Shown in pieces: positions 23,234-28,611 of a DNA stretch of 28,611 nt. The DNA is from CAYJPA01 sp964371945 (GTDB lineage Bacteria; Chloroflexota; Chloroflexia; Thermomicrobiales; UBA6265). How positions within the stretch are numbered: the stretch's first letter is position 1; each line of letters starts with the position of its first letter. The stretch covers positions 1 to 28,611 of the forward strand of contig CAYJPA010000082.1 in NCBI GenBank assembly GCA_964371945.1, in the 5' to 3' direction. Below the pieces are notes generated by a model. That model did not search any database. It had not been told where the DNA came from and saw only the letters and a list, made by a program, of their open reading frames with translations. A program made the position numbers and the translations under genes.

Positions 23234-24619
23234 TTGCTGCGAGCGGGCGACGGAGTGCTGGTCTACGCACATATGGAAGTGACGCTCTCACCGCGCGCCC
23301 GAATGATCGTGATCTGGGTAGGTCTCATCGCCGGTGGCGTGATCTTGCTCGAGGCCGCGCATGCCCTGCGCCCTTTTGCCTGGGCGACGATCACCGCCTT
23401 CATTCTTCATCCGCTCGTCAACTCGGTGCATCGCAAAACCAGATTGCCGAAACATTTGATCGCAACCTGGCTGTACTTGATGCTGGCATTGTTGATCACG
23501 ATTCTGGTCATCAATTTCATGCCCAGCGCGGTGGAACAGTTCGATGAATTCAGGGATCAACTGCCGAACGTATCGACCGACATCGAAGAGTGGCTAGAAA
23601 CCAATCAGCAGGGCCAACTCGATCGACTGGGGCTGGAAGCCGATTTTCTGCAGGAACGCGTCGACCAGTTGACGACCGAGTTCACCGATGCCTTGAGCTC
23701 CGCCGCTCTGCCCGTTTTATTCGGCACGGTCTCGGTATTGATCGAGCTCATCATTTATCTCGTCGCCTCATTCTATCTCATCGTGTATGGCGACAAGTTC
23801 GTGCTGGCATTCAGAAACCTGTTGCACCGGAGGTTCCACGGCGAATTTGACCGGCTGATTCAAGAAATCAACAACACCTTAGGAGCCTATATACGGGGTC
23901 AGGCGCTGCTGGTGGTGATCATGTCGGTCGCCTCATTTGCGGTCTTGTATACGCTGGACGTGCAGTACGCGTTGATCATCTCGATTGCCACCGGCTTTCT
24001 CGAGCTCATTCCGTTGATTGGTCCCTGGACGGCGGGCGCAATCGCGGTCTCGGTCGCCATCTTCCAGGAGGGCACGCCGTTCGGATGGACCCACCTCACC
24101 TTGGCGCTCGTGGTCGCTTTTGCCTATTTCGCTTTGAGGCAGCTGGAAGACGCACTCGTGATTCCGACTTTAATCGGCCGGATCGTCCATCTTCATCCAC
24201 TGTTGGTGATTTTCTGTGTCGTGATCGGAACATCGCTCGGTGGCATTCTCGGTCTGATTTTGGCTGTTCCGATCGCCGCGGTGGTCAAGATCCTGGTCAC
24301 CTATTTTTATGCAAAGCTGATGACCAGAGAAATGCGGCATATCGAGGTTGTCAACGATCGCGCTGACATCGGTACTCTGATCGATCAGCTCGAGGAGCGT
24401 ATCAACTGGACGATCGTGCTCCTGATCGAACCCGGTGTACTGCGCTGGAGCGACCTGGAGATCGTGCAGCAACTGGCCAGCACCGTCACGGAACACTCAG
24501 TTGCGCTGTCGGTGGTGACGCCGGACGGAATCGCCGGCTCACTCTTCGCCGCGGTTGGGATTCCGATCACCACAATGCCGGCAGCACCGGTCCCAACCCC
24601 TGAACCGGCACTCGTTTAG
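23234..24619 (+). CDS. AI-2E family transporter (PerM/YdiK-like membrane protein)
   Basis: The 461-aa polytopic membrane protein belongs to the AI-2E transporter family, whose members include putative autoinducer exporters, permeases and ion antiporters. Hydrophobic segments occur near the N-terminus (MIVIWVGLIAGGVILLEAAHA, then two more), a soluble central part (EQFDEFRDQLPNVSTDIEEWL), and the characteristic later block with FLELIPLIGPWTAGAIAVSVAIF and HPLLVIFCVVIGTSLGGILGLILAVPIAAVVKIL. A cytoplasmic tail of about 100 residues (from ERINWT on) is longer than in many relatives. The start is uncertain: TTG 23234 has AGGA 7 nt upstream, while ATG 23273 has no good site. Its stop overlaps that of the convergent phosphoesterase by four bases. 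Function here is unknown. Confidence 0.87.
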   Translation: MLRAGDGVLVYAHMEVTLSPRARMIVIWVGLIAGGVILLEAAHALRPFAWATITAFILHPLVNSVHRKTRLPKHLIATWLYLMLALLITILVINFMPSAVEQFDEFRDQLPNVSTDIEEWLETNQQGQLDRLGLEADFLQERVDQLTTEFTDALSSAALPVLFGTVSVLIELIIYLVASFYLIVYGDKFVLAFRNLLHRRFHGEFDRLIQEINNTLGAYIRGQALLVVIMSVASFAVLYTLDVQYALIISIATGFLELIPLIGPWTAGAIAVSVAIFQEGTPFGWTHLTLALVVAFAYFALRQLEDALVIPTLIGRIVHLHPLLVIFCVVIGTSLGGILGLILAVPIAAVVKILVTYFYAKLMTREMRHIEVVNDRADIGTLIDQLEERINWTIVLLIEPGVLRWSDLEIVQQLASTVTEHSVALSVVTPDGIAGSLFAAVGIPITTMPAAPVPTPEPALV

Positions 24620-25188
24620 TCCGGTTTGACATTCACCAGTTCCCGAGGGTCCTTAAAGAGCACCAACTCTGGGCGTATCCCAAAATCCGCAATGTGAATC
24701 AATCCAAGACCGAAGTGTTCGTGCCAGCGGCGATCAGTCGCCGAGCCCGGATTGAAATAGGTTGTTCTCTCGATCTTCTCGATCATCGGGATATGACTGT
24801 GCCCGTAAATCACCAGATCGGCGCGACCCCCGAACCGCAGTTTCGCTTCAGACCGCGCCGAATCGCCGCCGTGGCCGTGTAGTAACGCGACCTTCGTCGC
24901 TCCGACCGTGAAGGTCAGATCATGCGGCGCGATCTCTCGTACTTCAGCGACGTCGTTATTCCCGACCACAGACAGTACCGGCGCGATCTCCGCGAGCGTT
25001 TGCAAGGTCGCGAGGTTGTTGCAGTCGCCGGCATGCACAATCAATCCGCACTTGAACCGGCGAAAGAGGCCCAGCATCTCATCGGCCATCCTTCGCCTGC
25101 TGCCAGAATAGATGTGCGTATCGGAGACGACGCCGATCGTCAGCGGAACATCGAATTGACGTCGAAGCGACGGCACGGACTCAGACAA
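24616..25188 (-). CDS. YfcE/MJ0936-type metallophosphoesterase
   Basis: The product (about 190 aa) is a calcineurin-like phosphodiesterase of the YfcE/MJ0936 group, a two-metal enzyme. Metal-binding motifs in order are GVVSDTHI, VHAGDCNN, VVGNNDV, LLHGHGG and VIYGHSHIPM. The physiological substrate is unknown for most relatives. The start is ambiguous: no ATG lies after the end of the upstream aldolase gene. TTG 25188 (8 nt overlap with that gene) or GTG 25176 both give a family-like N-terminus; ATG codons at 25236 and 25266 would mean a long overlap. It is last in the MBL-membrane protein-aldolase-phosphoesterase operon. Confidence 0.85.
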   Translation of the reverse strand: MSESVPSLRRQFDVPLTIGVVSDTHIYSGSRRRMADEMLGLFRRFKCGLIVHAGDCNNLATLQTLAEIAPVLSVVGNNDVAEVREIAPHDLTFTVGATKVALLHGHGGDSARSEAKLRFGGRADLVIYGHSHIPMIEKIERTTYFNPGSATDRRWHEHFGLGLIHIADFGIRPELVLFKDPRELVNVKPD

Positions 25189-26086
25189 CAGTGCCGATTC
25201 CCGCGGCTTGAAGCGTCTTGCGAACGTCGTCGGCATCGCGATCATTGAGCGGGCGAAGCGGCGCACGCACCGGGCCGCCTTTGAGCCCGACCGCCTCCAG
25301 CGCGACCTTCAGTCCTGGAATCGCGTGCTTGGTCGTCACCGCTGCATTCGGAGCTAGCATCTTGAACTGCAGAGCGCGCGCTGCTTCGTGGTCACCGGCA
25401 TCGAACAGTCGCTGAATTTGTTTGCACCTATCGGGGGCGACATTCCCGAGGGCCAGGATGCCTCCCGTCGCGCCGAGGCAGAGCGCGGGATAGAGGAAAT
25501 TCGCTGAACCGGCGAGGACCGCGAATCCTCCGGCCGCGCCGGCGATCATCTCGGCCACCTTGGGCGCGTTCCCGCCCGAATCCTTGACACCGGCGATATT
25601 GGGATAGCCGGAGAGCTCCGTCACAAGCGAGCTCGCCAGATCGATACCGGTATATGCGGCCATCACGTAGATTAGGATCGGAACGGGAGACGCGTCGGCG
25701 ACCGCCTTGTAGTGCGCCAGGTAGGCGGCGTTGTCGTAGCGTGATTTGTAGTAGTGCGGCGTCACGATCAGCGCGTAATCGATCCCCAACGCCGCCGCGC
25801 GCTTGGTCAGGTCGATCGTCGCCCTGGTCGATTCGGCGCCCGTGCCGGCCATGATCACTTTGCGTCCGCCGATGGCTTGTACGCCTGCTTCGATTAGCCG
25901 CAGCTTCTCGTTCGTGTCGAGCAAGGCGAACTCGCCGTTTGAGCCGAGGATCACCACTCCGTCCAGATCCGATTTGCCGTAAAAATCAAGATTTGAACCG
26001 AACCCGGCGAGATCGAGCTCGTCGTCTTCACCGAAAATCGTGGCGACAGGCGCAAAAATTCCAGACGGTACGTTTGCCGATGTCAC
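25181..26086 (-). CDS. DapA/N-acetylneuraminate lyase family aldolase
   Basis: The 301-aa class I aldolase forms a Schiff base through Lys168 (NIAGVKDSGG), with Tyr140 (ILIYVMA) as the expected proton relay. GSNGEFALLD (48-57) replaces the DHDPS GTTGE motif, and TPHYYK follows. The changes from typical dihydrodipicolinate synthase (SNGE for TTGE; no NVPGRT after the Tyr) suggest another 2-keto acid aldolase, for example 4-hydroxy-2-oxoglutarate or keto-deoxy sugar acid type. This is inference. I place the start at GTG 26086, with GGAGGAG 7 nt upstream; the frame extends to 26179 across the preceding stop. Neighbours are a membrane protein upstream (31-bp gap) and a phosphoesterase downstream. 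Confidence 0.88.
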   Translation of the reverse strand: MTSANVPSGIFAPVATIFGEDDELDLAGFGSNLDFYGKSDLDGVVILGSNGEFALLDTNEKLRLIEAGVQAIGGRKVIMAGTGAESTRATIDLTKRAAALGIDYALIVTPHYYKSRYDNAAYLAHYKAVADASPVPILIYVMAAYTGIDLASSLVTELSGYPNIAGVKDSGGNAPKVAEMIAGAAGGFAVLAGSANFLYPALCLGATGGILALGNVAPDRCKQIQRLFDAGDHEAARALQFKMLAPNAAVTTKHAIPGLKVALEAVGLKGGPVRAPLRPLNDRDADDVRKTLQAAGIGTVV

Positions 26087-26117
26087 TTCTGAGCTCCTCC
26101 ATCCGGCATGCTGCCGG

Positions 26118-26468
26118 TTACTTTTCGTCAACAACCGAATAGACGATCCCGTTGGTAATGCTTGCGAAGACCGCTCCAACTAACGCGCCCCACATTGTCA
26201 CGGAGAGTCCAGGCGTGAGCCTCGCGGCGACACCGAATAAGAGCGCGTTGATCACCAGAGCAAAGAGCCCGAATGTCAGGCAGGTAAGTGGGAGTGAAAC
26301 AAACTGCAGCACTGGTTTGACATACGCCGAGAGCACTCCGAGCGCTACACCGAAGATCAGTACCGCGGTTTCGCTTTCATACGTCACAAAGCGATCCTGG
26401 AAGAGCGTACCGACGGCGAGCACCGCGACCATGCTTCCAACGATGTAGGCAACGACGCGTCCGATCAC
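26118..26468 (-). CDS. Small four-helix membrane protein (YvlD / phage holin 4-2 like)
   Basis: The 116-aa protein has about four transmembrane segments: VVAYIVGSMVAVLAVGTLF, ETAVLIFGVALGVLSAYV, LTCLTFGLFALVINALLFGVA and MWGALVGAVFASITNGIVYSV. The pattern, with KPVLQFVSLPLTCLTFGLFALVINALLF in the middle, matches the PF04020-type family often labelled phage holin 4-2, seen in chromosomal proteins such as YvlD. Despite the label, nothing here suggests phage lysis. The start is GTG, sharing GTGA with the MBL stop (26465-26468), so it is translationally coupled. The role is unknown. Confidence 0.85.
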   Translation of the reverse strand: MIGRVVAYIVGSMVAVLAVGTLFQDRFVTYESETAVLIFGVALGVLSAYVKPVLQFVSLPLTCLTFGLFALVINALLFGVAARLTPGLSVTMWGALVGAVFASITNGIVYSVVDEK

Positions 26469-27403
26469 GCCGCACCCTCGGAAGGACCGAGGCCGGCGGG
26501 CACCATGACGCTGAATTCATGGAACTTGTGTGTGGCGATGTCACCACTGATCTCATCTGCAGTTCTGCCGGCGAGGATGTCGTCAAACGCCTGACGCATC
26601 TCGGAGATCTTCGCGGGATCGAACGGTGTCTGGTCATGCGAGGGAAGGGCCAGCCGCATATCTGAAGCAATCGATTCGAGGAGCGCAAGCGAATTTCGAT
26701 ACACCGCAACGTTGGCCGACGGGGCATAGGCATAGAGTGGCGCAAGATACGCGACGTCGGTTGTAAACAAGAGTCCGTTGCTGCGATCAACAACAACAAC
26801 CCCGCCCAGGGAATGTCCGGGCGTGTGAACGATCTCCAACACTCGTCCACCCAGATCGATCGCTTCGCCGTCTTTCAGTAATGTTGTTGCATGCGACGCC
26901 TTAATTTCGATGTTCTCGGGAGTCACACCCTCAGGTAGCGGGCCGGAAAGCAGATCATCCGTGAACCAGTGCGCGATCGTACCGCCGGGACGCGACTTGC
27001 TCAGGTCTTCGGCCTCCGCCTCATGGATCATGATTTGATCGAATCGCCAGTTTCCGCCAATGTGATCCCAATGCGCACGGCTGTTTAGAACCGTCACCGG
27101 GAGATCCGTGAGCTCGTCAACAATCGCCTTGATGTCGCCGATACCCATCCCGGTGTCGAGCAGGACCGCCCGATCGGCGCCTTCGATCAGATACGATCTG
27201 ACACGCTCAAAATGGAACGGTTCAGCGATTACATGAACCCCGGGCTCGGCCTCCCAAACCTCAAACCAATCCTGATGGATATGCTTCTCGTTACTCAATT
27301 GAACCCTCGATGGTCTGCGAACAACTCCGAAATCAATTTGTTCGACCCAGCGACCGATTATAGGGCAACGTTCCGGTTCTGATGTTGAATCGACTTCGCT
27401 CAT
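26465..27403 (-). CDS. MBL-fold metallo-hydrolase with altered first metal ligand
   Basis: The 312-aa protein has the metallo-beta-lactamase fold. Recognisable parts are VLLDTGMGIGDIK (80-92), the metal motif SRAHWDHIGG (108-117), HTPGHSLGG (193-201, ligand His197), Asp216 in LLFTTDVAY and His256 in LPSHDQTPF. In the usual HxHxDH motif the first His is Arg109 here, while His111, Asp113 and His114 remain. This may alter site 1 metal binding. The substrate is unknown; relatives include lactonases and glyoxalase II-type enzymes. The start is taken as ATG 27403; ATG 27442 lies within the shared promoter palindrome and lacks an RBS. It heads a four-gene operon and is divergent from the HxlR regulator. 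Confidence 0.87.
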   Translation of the reverse strand: MSEVDSTSEPERCPIIGRWVEQIDFGVVRRPSRVQLSNEKHIHQDWFEVWEAEPGVHVIAEPFHFERVRSYLIEGADRAVLLDTGMGIGDIKAIVDELTDLPVTVLNSRAHWDHIGGNWRFDQIMIHEAEAEDLSKSRPGGTIAHWFTDDLLSGPLPEGVTPENIEIKASHATTLLKDGEAIDLGGRVLEIVHTPGHSLGGVVVVDRSNGLLFTTDVAYLAPLYAYAPSANVAVYRNSLALLESIASDMRLALPSHDQTPFDPAKISEMRQAFDDILAGRTADEISGDIATHKFHEFSVMVPAGLGPSEGAA

Positions 27404-27413
27404 TCCGTTCGCA

Positions 27414-27442
27414 TTGCTTCCAAACCGTCTATCCGCTATCAT
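27414..27442 (+). promoter_or_regulatory. Promoter of the HxlR-type regulator
   Basis: TTGCTT (27414-27419) and TATCAT (27437-27442, five of six) are separated by 17 bp. Transcription would start near 27450. The -10 is embedded in the palindrome at 27436-27450. Confidence 0.45.
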
Positions 27443-27450
27443 TCTGATAG
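27436..27450. promoter_or_regulatory. 15-bp palindrome overlapping the -10, candidate HxlR operator
   Basis: CTATCA-TTC-TGATAG is a perfect inverted repeat in the divergent space between the MBL operon and the HxlR-type regulator. It overlaps the regulator's -10 and predicted start site, as expected for autorepression and joint control of the neighbouring operon. Confidence 0.5.
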
Positions 27451-27484
27451 TTATGGTGAGTTACATCGCGTAAGGACACTCCCG

Positions 27485-27880
27485 ATGGCCAGTCTCCTCG
27501 AGCACCATCCTGCGCGCGACGCTGGAACGCATCAGGAGAGCGCAACCACCTTTGGATGCCCGGTCGCCCGCACTGCCCAACTTATCGGCAACAAGTGGAC
27601 GCCACTGATCGTGCGCGATCTTGCCGCGGGGCAGCGCCGCTTCAGTGAGCTCGAACGCTCCCTGATCGGCATCAGTCCCAAAACCCTCTCGGAGCGTTTG
27701 AAGCGGCTCGAAGAGGCGGCGGTGGTCGATCGCCAGTGCTTCGCGGAAGTCCCGCCGCGGGTCGAGTACTCGCTGACCGAAAAGGGATTCGCGCTGATGC
27801 CGGTAATCGACCAGATGCGTTCCTTTGGCGCCCGTTGGCTCCCGGCCGATGATTGCGCCACCGATTCCGAAGAGGAATAG
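27485..27880 (+). CDS. HxlR-family winged-helix transcriptional regulator
   Basis: The 131-aa protein has the HxlR DNA-binding domain (about 24-115): CPVARTAQLIGNKWTPLIVRDL, RRFSELERSLIGISPKTLSERLKRLEE (recognition helix region) and VEYSLTEKGFALMPVI (wing and following helix). The N-terminal Cys25 before PV is the position used for redox or electrophile sensing in some HxlR proteins such as HypR, so similar sensing is possible. AAGGA lies 8 nt before the ATG at 27485. It is divergent from the MBL-led operon and shares a palindromic intergenic region with it, so it is the likely local regulator. Confidence 0.92.
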   Translation: MASLLEHHPARDAGTHQESATTFGCPVARTAQLIGNKWTPLIVRDLAAGQRRFSELERSLIGISPKTLSERLKRLEEAAVVDRQCFAEVPPRVEYSLTEKGFALMPVIDQMRSFGARWLPADDCATDSEEE

Positions 27881-27965
27881 CTACCGGCGATTGAGCCGAA
27901 CTGACACGGAACTCAACGTCCCGTGCGGTGCGAAAGCCATTGCGCGATATCCCGAGCGACCAATC

Positions 27966-27971
27966 TATAAT
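27966..27971 (+). promoter_or_regulatory. -10 element TATAAT for trpS
   Basis: A perfect TATAAT sits 72 bp before the GTG start of trpS. The best -35 candidate, TTGCGC, lies 20 bp upstream, which is long. A hairpin CACGG...CCGTG (27905-27925) between the regulator and this site has no T run. Confidence 0.35.
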
Positions 27972-28042
27972 CCTCAGCCGGCGCGGGGTCAACCTCGTCG
28001 CCTGGTTTTGCAGTCAGTGCGTGTCAAGGAGTACCCAAAACC

Positions 28043-28611
28043 GTGACCGAACGCCGGCTTCGCGTGCTTTCCGGTATCCAGCCCTCGGGAGTGAGTCACA
28101 TCGGCAATTACCTCGGCGCGATTCGGAACTGGGTCAACCAGCAGCAGCTTTATCAGAATCTCTTTTGCATCGTCGACCTGCACGCTTTGTCGCTACCGAC
28201 AACCCGTGAATCAATGCTGGCCAATACGGTCACGATGGCCAATACGCTGCTGGCCGCCGGAATCGATCCCGAGCAATCGATCCTTTTCGTGCAGAGTCAC
28301 TTGCACGAGCACTCGGAGCTCTTCTGGTTGCTGACTTCCGTCACCCAGTTCGGCGAGCTCCGCCGGATGACGCAGTTTAAGGACAAGTCAGGAGGGCAGG
28401 ACGAATCGGTCTCGGCCGCGCTCTTTGCCTACCCGGTCCTGCAGGCCGCGGATATTTTGATCTACGACGCCGATCTGGTGCCCGTGGGAGAGGATCAGCG
28501 ACAGCACATCGAGTTGACCAGAAATGTCGCCTTGCGATTCAACGCACGCTATGGCGAAACCTTCGTGATCCCAAAGCCCGACATTAAACCTGAGGGCGCT
28601 CGGATTATGGG
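28043..28611 (+). CDS. trpS: Tryptophanyl-tRNA synthetase, N-terminal part (cut by window end)
   Basis: The first 189 residues of a class I aminoacyl-tRNA synthetase that charges tRNA-Trp are present. VLSGIQPSGVSHIGNYLGAI holds the HIGH-type signature (HIGN). MTQFKDKSG and SVSAALFAYPVLQAADILIYDADLVPVGEDQRQHIELTR are strongly TrpRS-like. The KMSKS loop lies beyond the window. The start is GTG 28043 with AAGGAG (28026-28031) 11 nt upstream. No T-box motif is seen in the 160-bp leader, which has a TATAAT at 27966. Confidence 0.96.
   Translation, partial: MTERRLRVLSGIQPSGVSHIGNYLGAIRNWVNQQQLYQNLFCIVDLHALSLPTTRESMLANTVTMANTLLAAGIDPEQSILFVQSHLHEHSELFWLLTSVTQFGELRRMTQFKDKSGGQDESVSAALFAYPVLQAADILIYDADLVPVGEDQRQHIELTRNVALRFNARYGETFVIPKPDIKPEGARIM

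Noticed and set aside
26118..26468. A prophage remnant, based on the holin-like family label
   Set aside because: No other phage gene is near, and the family is common in chromosomal genes of non-phage context.

Overview
The window is an ordinary-looking chromosomal stretch of a GC-rich bacterium. The gene set (heptaprenyl-type polyprenyl synthase, ClpC with a UVR linker, four-domain S1, MurG, an HxlR regulator, a DUF4015-type glycoside hydrolase-like lipo/membrane protein) and the many start-stop overlaps fit a Chloroflexota lineage, perhaps Thermomicrobia-like. That placement is inference from gene style, not a phylogenetic result. I see no rRNA, tRNA, CRISPR, prophage or insertion-sequence transposase.

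Layout, left to right. Positions 1-480 are a divergent regulatory region. A strong leftward promoter (269-297) drives a heavily structured leader with an intrinsic terminator (about 93-123), ending at a gene or leader peptide cut by the window edge (start at 67). The rightward gene is a class I glutamine-amidotransferase-like hydrolase (482-1234). A long imperfect inverted repeat (1257-1340) separates it from the leftward protein quality-control pair hsp20-lon (4424-1375). Next come a membrane-anchored DUF4015 protein (6578-4776) and, divergently, a polyprenyl diphosphate synthase (6794-7813) with a clear promoter and a palindrome in its 5' UTR. A cluster of three small hairpins (7869-7948) follows.

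A leftward gene train runs from 14342 to 8040: lspA, rluD, glycerate 2-kinase, a ThDP-dependent acetolactate-synthase-like enzyme, a nucleoside hydrolase and an unrecognised 198-aa protein. The first three overlap by 4 nt each and the ThDP enzyme and nucleoside hydrolase by 1 nt, so housekeeping (lipoprotein processing, rRNA pseudouridylation) is translationally coupled to small-molecule metabolism. murG starts divergently at 14481, with a 19-bp palindrome between it and lspA.

The next leftward block holds clpC-radA (19574-15675), then a 563-bp stretch with no supported gene that ends in the rpsA terminator, then rpsA (21775-20138) and a class V aminotransferase (23064-21946). An AI-2E-family transporter runs right (23234-24619) and its stop overlaps the stop of the next leftward operon: MBL-fold hydrolase, small YvlD/phage-holin-4-like membrane protein, DapA-family aldolase, YfcE-type phosphoesterase (27403-24616). 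A divergent HxlR-type regulator (27485-27880) sits across a promoter-overlapping palindrome from the MBL gene. The window ends inside trpS (28043 onward).

The most unusual items are the left-edge attenuator-like leader, the coupled lspA-rluD-glycerate kinase genes followed by the ThDP enzyme and nucleoside hydrolase, an MBL hydrolase whose first metal-binding His is Arg, and several palindromes at promoters. I do not see convincing evidence for a wholly new multi-gene system.
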